Source: Sclerodactyla briareus
Lineage: Eukaryota; Echinodermata; Holothuroidea; Dendrochirotida; Sclerodactylidae
Direction: 5' to 3'
Length of the DNA stretch: 64,000 bases
Assembly: GCA_026419785.1 (NCBI GenBank)
Contig: JAODTK010001688.1
Span: 1-64,000 of the forward strand
Position 1 is the stretch's first letter. Each line of letters begins with the position of its first letter. The translations under genes and the position numbers were made by a program. Shown here in pieces: positions 27,030 to 37,092 of this stretch. The notes below the pieces were generated by a model that saw nothing but the letters and a program-made list of their open reading frames with translations, did no database searches and was not told the DNA's origin.

Positions 27030-27200
27030 GGGAGGATCAGGGGCGTCGTTCCGTCTTGAAAAGGGGGCGGGGGGACATATCGAATGTAAATGACCACCCA
27101 AGCGGAGCGGCCCACCTATTGGCGCGAGCGTACCACGAAATTTGGGCAGATTTTTCATACCTCCAGATCGCCGGAACGGCACTTGCCAGCTCAATAGCAC
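27030..27200 (+). repeat. Partial copy of the A-B-C-D dispersed repeat (start block)
   Basis: AAGCGGAGCG, then a GGCGCGAGCGTACCACGAAA block, then a GATCGCCGGAACGGCACTT block match the start block seen at 29.52, 39.33 and 42.14 kb. In those copies the words are AAGCGGAGCGC, GGTTGGCGCGTAGCG and GATTGCAGGAAACGGCACTT. The copy then diverges. Confidence 0.5.
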
Positions 27201-27477
27201 CCATCTACATGTGTGATATGAGTAAAGACAGGCACAGTAGTTGTCATTGATCCGAAGACCGAAGTTCGTCAAGTGCACATAACAAGGCATTGCTATGACG
27301 ACGTCAAGTCTATAGATAGGGGATGATGCGGCGGTGGCATATAACAAACAAACATAGTCATCGTTCCAACCTGGTCGCAAACTAAGCCCCCCCCCCCCAG
27401 TTGTTCTCTACCACATCGGTCGAGAAACAAACCTATGTAGGATGACCCCTGCATTCGGTCGTCAAGTATTTAAACTA

Positions 27478-27620
27478 CTTGGGGACACGCTTGAATGTTC
27501 CACGTAAAGTAGGACACGTGTTCCTAACCCTGGTAACGGGCTAACGGCCCGTTTGTTACCAGGGCATAGGAGTTTTAGGACACTCTCCTACTTTACTGGA
27601 ACCTTCCGCGTGTCCCCAAG
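27478..27620. mobile_element. 143 bp foldback MITE with TA target duplication (Tc1/mariner-like)
   Basis: The left end CTTGGGGACACGC is matched in inverted orientation by the right end GCGTGTCCCCAAG. TA dinucleotides flank both sides (27476-27477 and 27621-27622). The complementarity extends inward (GTAAAGTAGGA, CCTGGTAAC, CGGGC), so almost the whole element folds into one hairpin centred near 27545. A TA duplication fits Tc1/mariner-type mobilisation. Confidence 0.75.
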
Positions 27621-28640
27621 TATTCATTGTAGCAGTCATTCGGGGATACTTGCCGAACATATTCTCACGTGTCTCGGATCGAGAGGCGAACTCCCTTGCA
27701 AAGAATGATGATATCGACCACTGCCAGCTATTGTCAGCGTTTGTCATTGTACGGACTACGGACCGCGAGCGCCGTACAATCAAACAAAATAATATTAAAT
27801 AAGAAAGTATATATAACTTCGTGGCGGAAGTCATGAGAGTGAGGTGTCACAGGCACTGGTTGGATATTTTTCGACTCCAGCACGTAGATGAACTACTTTA
27901 GAAAGACAAACATTTGTCAACATTTATTCAAATTTTTAGTGACTGTTGCTCAAATGTTGGGGGATGATTACATAGGCATCCCCCCTGACCAATATTTGGG
28001 GGGGGGGGGGTACATCCCCCATCCCCCCCCCCCCCCGGGATCGACGCCTATGAGTAGAATACCGAGAAAATCCTGGGACCTGAAGTATTTGCGTCGTGAG
28101 ACACACCAATTAACACAAAGGCAAAACAGTGATAGAGACGGCAGAACGACTATCCTCCCCAACAGATTGTAAACATTATTCTTCTGCAGTGACATATCGA
28201 CGAGATTCATACGACTTGTGTCCCTATGCCACATTTGCTTAGTCTGTAGTAAGATGGACATGCTGATCTTTAGCGAGGAACTGAATAACATAAAAATACA
28301 TGACGCGCGCGAATCGCGGCGCAAATTTTTAGCTTTATAAATATAGGATTTTGTCGTTATAAGGTTGGTTGGAAATTTATACTGTCGGGGTAATAGGCCG
28401 TGTTATTTAGCGTACCAACAGGCTCCCCACGAAAATGGGAAAAATTCCGCAGGGGGGGGGGGAGGCTTCCCGACGAGGGGGTGGCCCCTTCCGCCTCTCC
28501 GCGGCGCCACTCTTGGTCCCCGTGGTATTACTCGAAGGTCGACCTGTGTACATCCCCCTTTCGCTTCACGCGGAGCGCCTGCTCTGTAGCCACCGCCTGT
28601 CTATGCAGCCGTCACCACGACATTTTATGTGTTTTTAGGC
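27621..28640. other. Gene-free stretch with a small TIR element and a GC-rich block
   Basis: It contains the short ATAGGCGTC-type foldback listed separately and a GC-rich block with G10 at 28440-28620. A 92-codon minus frame (27556-27834) overlaps the MITE and is not credible. Nothing else was recognised. Confidence 0.4.
27971..28050. mobile_element. 80 bp foldback, ATAGGCGTC-type ends with poly-G/poly-C interior
   Basis: The ends are CATAGGCATCCC and GGGATCGACGCCTATG, which are inverted repeats of each other. The interior is G12 and C14 runs facing each other. The same terminal word in a related element at 55012-55173 suggests a small family. Confidence 0.5.
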
Positions 28641-29040
28641 GCAATAACCTTTACCGCTTTATCCGATTGAAATGAAATTTAAACTTGGTTAACCTCCGCC
28701 CCAGTGAAATCTGGGATGGTTCGAGTGGTATTATTGCATGCCTGCTGCCTCTATTGCCCTATTATACGAAACTTGGTGATGGGGACAAAAATTGTTTTCG
28801 CAAATTCTCAAAGTCACTGGGGTCGAATTGTAGGGTAACTTTGTCGGATTTGAACGAAACTTGATGGCCTGTGGACCGTTGTTAATCCTCAACAACATGA
28901 AGGCCTTTCAAGGGGGCCGAGGTCATTGCATAAGTTCAATTTCATACGATTTTTCTAACTTTATTTAAACGGAGTCAATCCGGACAGATTTGATGTGTTC
29001 CTCTAAATGAGTCAGTCCACAAGGGAAATTATTGCGGAAT
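28640..29040 (+). repeat. ACGAAACTTGGTG-type minisatellite, ~2-3 degenerate units
   Basis: AAACTTGGTTAAC, TACGAAACTTGGTGATGGGG and AACGAAACTTGATGGCC recur about 85-110 bp apart, separated by AGTCACTGGGGTC/GAGGTCATTG blocks. The same family makes up 48.1-48.8 kb. Confidence 0.5.
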
Positions 29041-29450
29041 ATAATCGGTCGGTGGTTTATGTTCCCCCCTTGCACATGTCTAGATATATAGTTGTGATGC
29101 TAATATAGCATGCTGTCTAGAGCGGCCATGAACAAACTGCACTAATAAGAAGTCCAAGGGTTGGCGGGAGAACCTTTCAGGCTGTAGATATAATTATGCC
29201 ACAACTGTGGTACTGGGACGGCGATGACAAGGGGGAAAGTTTTTATTTCCTTTCTTATTCTTATCGTTTATAGGGGCGAGCTTCTGTAACATTAGAAAAT
29301 GGCGCTAACAAGACACTAATAAATTACTGAAGACGACCAGCCCAAACTCCATTAAGTATTATGGCAACTGAGGCGTATCCCCATTCCTCAAAAAAAAAAA
29401 AAAAAAAAAAAAAGGAAAAAAATATGAGGCGCCTAGCTGCCCGAGACAAA
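29041..29450. other. No gene; poly-A tract
   Basis: Unique sequence with an A23 run at about 29391-29413. A minus-strand frame reads through the tract as poly-phenylalanine and is an artefact. Confidence 0.5.
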
Positions 29451-29459
29451 TGCTTTCTT

Positions 29460-31010
29460 CCCGTCTCGGGGCGGCGATCTGTGTTGAATATTGGGGGGGG
29501 GGGGATACGAGGGTAGCACATCCTAAGCGGAGCGCCCGTCATGGGTTGGCGCGTAGCGCACAAGGAAATTTTTTAGGTTTTACTACCCGCCAGATTGCAG
29601 GAAACGGCACTTCTGGGGTCATATGGCCGTAAGCAACACCCTCAATTCGTCAAAGATTCCAATTTTTTATTTCAAGAAACATTCTTGAAGGAACTGATTT
29701 AATGTTATTCCGTTACAATTCGGGCCACCGTCAGTTGTGGACGCGTAGGGGTACAAGAATTTTTTGTTTCACAGACCCCCCCCAGGATTGAAGGAAGACG
29801 GCATTTCCCGGATCGTATATGGCAGTAAGAAACGGCCCTAAAATTGGCAATTAAATTTCAGAATTCATATTCTAGAAACGTTCTTGAGGAACTGATTGAG
29901 GATTCCTTACATTCGGGCCATCCGCCCCCCTCCGCGGACGCGTAGGGGACGGGACATTTTCGTGTTAAGGGACCCCTCAGTTGCAGGAAACGGCCATTCC
30001 GCAAGTATGGCAAGTGAGCAAACACGTCTCTAACAAATTAGCAATAATTTTCAGGATTAGATTTCAGAAAGAAACGTTCTTGAAGGACCTAATTGATGTT
30101 ATTCCTTAACTTTGGACCAGCATCAGTGGTCTCGTATAGGTCAAGGAAATGGTTGTGCCTTACGAATCCCCCAGATTGGCCGGGAAACGGTACTTCCCAT
30201 GTCATTTATGGCAGTAAGCAGACACATAATCTCCCAAAATTGACAAAAATGTCTGAAATGTAACTCAAGAAAACTCTTGAAGGAACCGATCTACGTTTAT
30301 TCATCACAATTCTCGCCACCACAGTTGCGGTACCGTACGAGAAACTAGTCTTACAGCCCCCCCCCCCCAGATTGCAGGGAGCGCACTTCCCGCGACTTTG
30401 ACTGGCAGTGTGGCAGTCCTGAAATTGATAAGAACAGTATTTTTCCGAAGAACGATCGATGTTATCCTACATTTCTTATCGTGGTCTCCCATTCCTATCA
30501 TATCCATAGTCTTTAGAGATATTCCATCGAGGACCCTTCCAATTATTGGGTTGGAGGCTGCGCAGATTGAAAATTTGCGTGAACAGCACTGTCATGGAAA
30601 ATTTGTGCATTTGCGGAGCATGTGATTGAAAGGAATTGAGCCAGTCAGCAGACAATTTGGTCATTTTCAGAATTATTTTCCGCTCAAATTGGTTCCTTTT
30701 CAAATTCCATGTCTCAGAATTGTTCGCCCGCTCCGCGCCTGTAAGTTCCATACGTCAATCACTAAACCTCCATACTAATGTCACGACCGCCCCTGCCCTG
30801 TTGTTTTTCGTTTCATATAGCTTTCATCTTCTTTTAAAAAATAGCACGTCAGGCTCAGAAGTAGACTAACTGTGTGCAGGTTAAGAAAATGGCCAGTTGG
30901 ATTCGCTGCATGTTGTAGTGGGGGAGGGGGAGGGAGGGGGGGGATGGCAACATGAAAATCAAGTCCTAAACAACCTTCTCTCGTGGCCCCTACCTATTGT
31001 TCACCCACAC
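29460..31010 (+). repeat. A-B-C-D dispersed repeat, fullest copy
   Basis: The start block is GGGGCGGCGATCTGTGTTGA plus ATATT plus poly-G, then AAGCGGAGCGC and GGTTGGCGCGTAGCG. Four related but distinct ~190 bp units follow. Each has GATTGCAGGAAACGGCACTT, a TATGGCAGTAAGCAAC block, a TTCTTGAAGGAACTGAT block and a GGACGCGTAGGG/GGTCTCGTATAGG/GGTACCGTACGAG variant, near 29739, 29936, 30125 and 30320. The 3' block has AATTGAGCCAGTCAGCAGAC and CCGCTCCGCGCCTGTA. Three other copies are at 39.3, 42.1 and 46.6 kb. Confidence 0.85.
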
Positions 31011-31645
31011 TTGAAGATGACACTAGGGGCAAAAATCATATGTGCCAGGAACTGAGACGACCACGTATTGTAACCGTGGGCCCACTGTATTTAACATTGT
31101 ACGGAAAAGATATGATAAAGCGCGCGCAGCGCGATTTTTTTTTTTTTTTTGCATTCCAGCCTTCTCAACACAAAATTTAACATTTATAAGAAATCTGCGT
31201 TACACATTTTTGTGTTGGCCGTACTGTACATATGATTATAGGATTTTTATCGCCAGTCCGCAAAAATATTGGGGCGGGGGGGGTGGTGGTATTTGATATT
31301 ACGTCCCCCACCAAAATATTGGGGGGGGGACCTGGCCCCCCTTCCCGTCACCCCTACCCCCCCCCCCCCCCCCTCCCGTGATCGCCCGCCCATGTCTCCG
31401 TCCACAAAGGCACTGATGGCAAGTTATTAGAACCAGCCTAGTTGTAATGTACATATAATGTGTATACGACAGTCAGACTACGTACAACTATATGCACCAA
31501 TTAAGGCAGGTCAGGGGGCAGGGGTAGGAGAGCTAGGTGTGACGAGGCAGCAGACTAAGGAAAGGAATATCATATTTGTTGATATGATATTCCGAGGCAC
31601 GAACTGAATAGAAGAAAATCAGTGAACCATTAGGCCACTCCGCAC
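31011..31645. other. GC-homopolymer-rich stretch; no gene
   Basis: A GCGCGC-T15 junction (about 31120-31150) is followed by a GCATTCCAGCCTTCTCAACA block that recurs at about 47600. Facing G and C runs lie at 31273-31375, ending in C18. Two AAAATATTGGGG words occur in this part. It is probably the ends of one or more TIR elements with poly-G interiors. Confidence 0.4.
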
Positions 31646-31647
31646 TC

Positions 31648-32052
31648 ATGGAGGCATTTTACTCGACTGCACCTATCTTTATAGCTGCAATCACCAGCCG
31701 CTTCCAATTCCAATTACCACTGGCTTCCAGTGGCGTCGACCGTGTGCTCCCCCAAATGAGATTTGCGATTTTCGAGAGTGTACATTCGTGCTTCGCGCCG
31801 TGGTACTACCGTACTAGTGGTGGAATTGCGTCCCGTGTGCTCTCTGCCCTCATCCGCTTTCCGCAAGCTCTCTGGGAAATGCCTGCCTCTTGGCCCCCTA
31901 GCTTACGTGAGGTGAAAATATACAGCAACATTCTCACGAGCTTGAAAACTACATCAACCTCTTGGATTACCAACCCCTTTACTGATCCTCTTGTCCGTTT
32001 TTCCCCCTCTCAACCACGCGCATTTTGGAACTGCAGTAGCCTAGGCTGCTAG
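31648..32052 (+). CDS. Unassigned open frame, 134 codons (doubtful)
   Basis: This is one of the longest uninterrupted frames in the window and has no homopolymer or tandem repeat inside. The antisense strand is also open over long stretches, so a coding strand cannot be chosen from sequence alone. I recognise no domain. The translation is rich in Ser, Phe, Trp and Pro and lacks a clear signal peptide or motif. It may be a broken transposon fragment or chance. The neighbours on both sides are repeats. Confidence 0.12.
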   Translation: MEAFYSTAPIFIAAITSRFQFQLPLASSGVDRVLPQMRFAIFESVHSCFAPWYYRTSGGIASRVLSALIRFPQALWEMPASWPPSLREVKIYSNILTSLKTTSTSWITNPFTDPLVRFSPSQPRAFWNCSSLGC

Positions 32053-32179
32053 TGTTTTCAACGAGTGTTTTGCTCCATGGAGCATCTTATCTCTCCAGCG
32101 AACTACTACTCGGAAGTTCCCATCTATCTATGGCATGAGGTTTATATCTCATGGTTGGGGCAGTAAGCTAAAGCTGACT

Positions 32180-32835
32180 AAATGTCCTTAATTTTTGCTG
32201 GGATTCTGATTTCTCCAGATGTCCCCTGGAATACGGGAAAAATTTGCGGCGTCTCCTCGCGCACGTGTGAACGGTATCAAGGAGCAGTAATGAGTTTGAA
32301 CATTCGGCCAATAAGTCAAGAGAGTCGGGCAACGATAGGCCCGAAGTCCGACAAAATGTCCACCTTTTCCTTTCCACCGATTCCCAAAATTTGTGATCAT
32401 AAAATGGCCAATGTTTTGAAGCTGGTACATCAGCTAAATCGCCGCCCGGGAAAGGTATTTCCTTTCCGGCCATCTGGGGCTTATGCAAAACTTAAAATGT
32501 TCTTGTAGCTAAAGTTAATCGTTACGTCGGGCAATGATAGGATCGAAGTCCGACAAAATGTCCAACTTTTCCACCGATTACAAATTTTGTGATCATAAAA
32601 TGCCACTGTTTGGAGCTTGGTACACGCATGCCTAAAACGCCCGGGAAAAGTCATTTCCGCCCATCTGGGGGCTTGCACAATCCAGAATTTCCTTGTGTCG
32701 CTACGCGCCAACCCATGGTGGCGCGCCGCTTAGATAGTATCTTGTGCCCCCCTAAAAAAGGTCTGTACCCCCCTGTGCCCCCCACCCCAGGACGAAAAGT
32801 CTGGTGCGCCACTGCTGGCTTCTCGAACTAAACAA
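32180..32835 (-). repeat. Reverse-oriented relative of the A-B-C-D repeat with a ~200 bp direct duplication
   Basis: GGGCAACGATAGGCCCGAAG and GGGCAATGATAGGATCGAAG begin two copies (about 32325 and 32526), each followed by TCCGACAAAATGTCCA, TTGTGATCATAAAATG and CGCCCGGGAAA. TTCCTTGTGTCGCTACGCGC at about 32688 is the reverse complement of the A-B-C-D start block. Overlapping antiparallel frames of 106-108 codons here are products of the repeat. The end GTCTGGTGCGCCACTGCTGG resembles other poly-G element ends. Confidence 0.6.
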
Positions 32836-33000
32836 GCGACCAAGCCTGGCCCCGGGCCACCTGCTGTTAAGAAACAACGCCTGGTCCTGAATTCTCATTG
32901 AGGTAACCTGAGAAGTTCAGGCGATTCCTTGCTGATTTTTTTATGACGTATGACCAGACACAAGAACAAATGTGAAGTACTAAGTTATCATGGGCAACAC
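32836..33000. other. Short spacer, nothing recognised
   Basis: Unique sequence between two repeat blocks; no gene signal was seen. Confidence 0.4.
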
Positions 33001-33220
33001 ACTTTGGGATTACTGACTTTGACCCTAAGTCGGTGACTTAAGATGACTTTTGACCTACCCAAACAATAGGGTTCATGTAATCATCCGTGGGAACACACAT
33101 ACCAGTATGAGCTCCGATCCATCCGATGAGGTCGAATTGTTGTTTTAACAAGCCAGGCATCACCCATACATCACATACGACTGACTACATAATCATTGAC
33201 GTCCGTCAAGTCCCAACTCA
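33000..33220. mobile_element. Right-hand end of an array 2-type element (about one half unit)
   Basis: AACAATAGGGTTCATGTAAT, GGGAACACACATACCAGTAT and GAGCTCCGATCCATCC match half 1 of array 2. They are followed by CAAGCCAGGCATCAC and a GACTACATAATCATTGACGT block with the hairpin TTGAC-GTCC-GTCAA. The same order closes array 2 at 19427-19515. This insertion therefore carries less than one core unit, compared with 11.5 there. Confidence 0.6.
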
Positions 33221-33399
33221 AGGATCAATTAAGACCAATGGTCGTAGCTCAAACCGGACAAATTTTTCAATATGTAGTGAACTGGTATGATGTTTTTAGA
33301 TTGTACATTGATTTCGTTATGCTGACCTTTGATTACACTGAGCAAGCATCATAGATCAACATATTTTGATAGATAGGAGATACCTAGTTTTTCCACAAA

Positions 33400-34190
33400 T
33401 GGCCCATTAGGCTCCTCAATGACCTTTTTACCTTTATTTGGGTGGGTCGCATGTCACCAGCAGGCAGGAATATAAATGTCCATGTCTGTCACTGTCCATC
33501 AAAGCAGGGCATTTGAGGGCCAAAAATCATGCGAATTACATATTATTCCACTATTTGAACCAAATTGCGTAGTACCCCCCTTTTATGACCTTCCACCTAC
33601 ATTTCCTGTGGGCCCATGAAGTACTCGTAGTCCATTATTATATTATTCCTTTATCATGGCATCTGCCAAATCTGCAGAGAAGCAGTGTTTTGCAGTTTTC
33701 CACATCATGACCCATGTGCCCCTTTAATGCCATTTGACCTTGACATGGAGGTGCCAATGATGCCTCATGGTCATGACCTTGTGACCAACTGTGGTCAAGA
33801 TACATCGAAGTATGAGTATTAGGGGGTCCAAAAGTGCAATTGCATATATTGTACAATTTGAACATAATTGCCTGACTACCCGCTTTAATGACCTTCACCT
33901 CCAATTCCTTTACAATGCATTAGTACCACTAATCAATGATTACACTACGTATCATGGCAATCCCACCTAATCTGCAGAAGTAGCGTTTCACACTTCCCCA
34001 CATCATGACCTATGGCCCTCTTTAATGCGATTTGACGCATCAGTCAATGAACATTGTGACCAAGGTCGGTCAAGACCGATCGAAGCACGGACATTTGGTG
34101 GCCAAAAAACAGCGGTCATACAGACGGAATAGATAGATAGAATGACATGCGCATCACAATGGTTCAACCAGCATAGCTGGTTTGAGCTAA
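33400..34190 (+). repeat. ~300 bp minisatellite with GATA microsatellite and a hairpin terminus
   Basis: GGCCAAAAATC (33521), GGTCCAAAAGTG (33827) and GGCCAAAAAACAGCGG (34090) mark a period of about 265-305 bp. Each copy carries ATGACCTT, GTGACCAA and GGTCAAGA-type words, giving about 2.5 copies. The stretch ends in CAGACGG and (GATA)n. Then comes a perfect hairpin AACCAGC-ATA-GCTGGTT followed by TGAGCTAA, again a hairpin plus CTRR arrangement typical of Helitron 3' ends. An 88-codon minus frame here is an artefact. Confidence 0.6.
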
Positions 34191-34199
34191 AAAATGAGA

Positions 34200-34909
34200 A
34201 AATTAATTGAAAATGCATTAATAGGCAATCAGCATGTGTTTTAATGGCTTATGAGTACACAAAACAACAAACACATGTGACTTCATGTATATATGAATTA
34301 TGATAAATACAAAGGAATTCAATTAATTAAAGGATATTAGGTTTGTGTTATAAGGTGTCATTATCAACTGCTTCTATACCACATGCACTTGACAGAGGTA
34401 TTTGATTGATTGCTACGGGTTGAGGAAGCCAATTTGACCATCTGAACCCTAACGCGATTTTTTTGATGTCGTGGACGAGCACCGCGACAACTCGCCTCTC
34501 TTCTCGACTAGTGCTCACATAATATTATGGCAAGGGTGTAACCATCCCAACCCACTCCTGTGACCGCAATTTTACGTCCCCATCCGACGGACGAATCAGT
34601 GAACTCCATGACCTGACCAATTTCTCGGAGCCGGGAGCGAAGATGGAGGAGCGGAAGATATTCTACGCGACTGCTACAACCCCCCGAAATTAACAAGCTC
34701 ACTGCTCAACAGCAGGACCGAACACGCCAGTCGACTGCAAGTACAGCCACTTCTGAAAGTGTGTGGCCTGGCGATCGGCTGGAATTCCGAACCCGGACCT
34801 GTTGCATGCAAGCGGACCTGATACCTCTCTATACTATTCCCCGCTCTAGGTTTAGCATATTGAGGGTGCATTTGAACATCGTTTAAAATGAAGTAGCATG
34901 TAACAAAAT
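34200..34909. other. Left flank modules X and Y separated by 450 bp; no gene
   Basis: Module X (34264-34405, AACAACAAACACATGTGACT onward) and module Y (34864-34900, GGGTGCATTTGAACATCG) recur in the same order at 37123-37290. The 450 bp between them is unique and GC-balanced, with short open frames on both strands and no recognised product. It looks like an insertion that split the left copy. Confidence 0.5.
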
Positions 34910-37092
34910 CACGGGCGTATGAACCGGGTGGGGGGGGGGGGGGGTCTGGGGGAGCGCCAGCCCCCCAGGAAAATGTGGAGGGGCGGAAGGGCCTTTCCCG
35001 CCCCCACTCGACAGGTCCGAAACTCTCCCCCCTTTTTTTGATTTTCAAATAGCATTTGTCATTCATTCTTTTCCCACTTTCCTCATTTTCAGTCAGATTG
35101 CTTACATTTCGCTGATATTCAATTTTCGAATCATATCCACAAAATGGGCGAACATTCGCGCGCTTCGCATGGTGAACATATATCGTTTTGCCTGTATTGT
35201 TAACGTATGATATTCGAGCTATTTTTTCTCTAGATTAGTATACCGGTGACTGCATGATTTTGCAATAGTGGTCCTGGATAATCTGCTAAGGCGTGACATA
35301 GGAGAGGAGCCCGCCCCCTTCCCAGCTCTCCATTTTGGAGCAAAGAGTTTACCCCATGTCCAAAATGAGACAGCCAAATAGATTGAAAAGAAACAGAGAG
35401 AGAGAGTTAGGCAGAAATCAATCAAATTTCTAAATTCCGGCAAAGGCGAGGCAAACGTAGTTTTTTAAATGAAATATCACTGCATTGAGCAAAAGTTTGC
35501 GCGCGAAGCGTATTTTTATGTACCGTCGAAGAAAAAACACAAGATTCAGAGCAGCAAATCACATCTCTAGGCCACCGGAAAATGCAGAACATTTGCAAGG
35601 GGGAAGGTGGGATTTGGCAGCCCCAACATATCAATTCAGGCAAACTCCCGAAAATGGAACTTACTGGCCCATGTGGTTGTGACAGTTCAGTTTGGCAGAA
35701 AAAGAATCACAAGATACAAAGTAGCAATTGCCATCGCATGATCTAACGGACATGTATGTGCCATGCCAAAAATTATTTCTGGAACGAAGTTTGTGTTTTT
35801 GGAGTGACATAATGCACCAAATGCCATCAAGGCCACTTAATATGTAAAAAATACTTAAAGTGAGGAAAGGCAGGGATTTGGCGGTCCCTTAAAGGTGAGA
35901 TTCAGACCAACTTCAAAAGGAAGTCCCTTACCCCCCTCGACTTGGCAGAAAAAACTACACGATTCAGAGCAAATCCCTCTAAGGACATGTAAATGCAAAA
36001 TCATTTTTCGAACGAAGTGAGTGTGTTTCGGAGTGCTATATTGGCACCAATTTGCATCAGAGGCCACCAGAAAATTCAAACTCTTCCCAAGTGGGGGGGG
36101 GGGAGGAACTCGGTAGTCCCCTGAAATGTGAGGTTTAGCCAACTCCCAAGAAGGGAGCTCATGCTCCTCGATTTGGGCGAAAAAATCGCAAGATTCCGAG
36201 CAGCAAATCGCTTCTAAAACATTCAAAAATGCCAGAATTAATTTGGAAGGAAGCGAGTGTTGCGGGGTCATATATTCACGCAACTGCATCTAGTTCACTA
36301 AATGCAAAAATTTTCTCAAAGTGGGAGAAGGTGGACTTGGTGGTCCCCTGAAAGGTGAGAATTATATCAACTCCCAAGAAGGGAATCCCACTGCCCTCGA
36401 TTTGGCAGCAACATCACAAGACTTGAAGAGCCAATCGCTCTAAGGGCTGCGAAAAATGCACAATTATTCTGAACGAAGTGTGTTCGGAGTCCTATATTGG
36501 CACCAATTGGCATCTCAGGCCACCAATAAAATGCAAAAATTTCCCAAAGGGGGTAGGGTGACTTTCGACGGTTCCTGAAGGTGAGAATTAGACCAACTCC
36601 TCAAGAAGCCGATTTAACTGCCCTTGAATTCAGAGCAAAATTACAAGATTCAAAGCAGCAAACCGCATCCTAACGACTGTGAGAATGCCCCATAGTTATG
36701 GAAAGAATTGGTGTTTCGGAGTCTATGGGGGGGGGCACCACATTGGCATCTCAGGCCACCTGGAAAATGCAAAAATTTCCCAAAGGGGGATAGGGGAACT
36801 TCGCGGTCCCCGGAAAGGTGAGATTTAGACCAACTCCAAAGAGGAAACCCTCACTGCCCTCAATTTGGCAGAAAAAATCACAAGATTCATAGCAGCAAAT
36901 TGCATCTAAGAACATGTGGACATGGCAAAAATATTCTGCAGGAAGCAAGTGGTTTGGGTGCTATATGCACCAAATTGCATCTAGGTCATCTGAAATGCAA
37001 AAATTCTCCAAAGGGGGGGGTGTCCCCCTTCCCCCAGATCCGTCGTCCAACACCAGCCCCCCCCCCCACTCAAAATTTCGTTCTACGCCACG
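34910..37092. mobile_element. 2.18 kb element with ~230 bp internal tandem units and 8-9 bp target duplication
   Basis: The left end is CACGGGCGTATGAACCGGGT and the right end is GTTCTACGCCACG, imperfect inverted repeats sharing GGCGTA-(N)-GAAC. The flanks are TAACAAAAT (34901-34909) and TAACAAAT (37093-37100), a target duplication differing by one A. The interior holds about seven units of ~230 bp. Each has CACAAGATTCAGAGCAGCAA, AAAATGCAAAAATTTCCCAA, a poly-G word and AAAGGTGAGATTTAGACCAA (tags at 35540, 35708, 35958, 36187, 36414, 36641 and 36877). Poly-G and poly-C blocks lie just inside both ends. No transposase was seen. Several 60-144 codon frames are repeat artefacts. Confidence 0.7.

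Larger units (their letters stand above)
23485..27477. other. 4 kb without a recognised gene; poly-T and poly-G tracts
   Basis: A T45 run lies at 23639-23683 and a G30 run at 25821-25850. The sequence around 24.2-24.7 and 25.2-25.7 kb is richer in CpG and in TAGGCCTAGG-type words, but no convincing exon was found. Open frames around 25.6-26.0 kb include the poly-G tract and are artefacts. A plus-oriented fragment of the A-B-C-D repeat start lies at about 27030-27200. Confidence 0.4.

Noticed and set aside
31560..31660. tRNA-like A box on the minus strand (TGGCCTAATGGTTCA)
   Set aside because: There is no proper B box at the right distance and no cloverleaf, so neither a tRNA nor a SINE head is supported.
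35855..36289. 144-codon minus frame with repeated CCSESC-DFF words
   Set aside because: The period equals the 230 bp DNA repeat, and equivalent frames break in neighbouring units.
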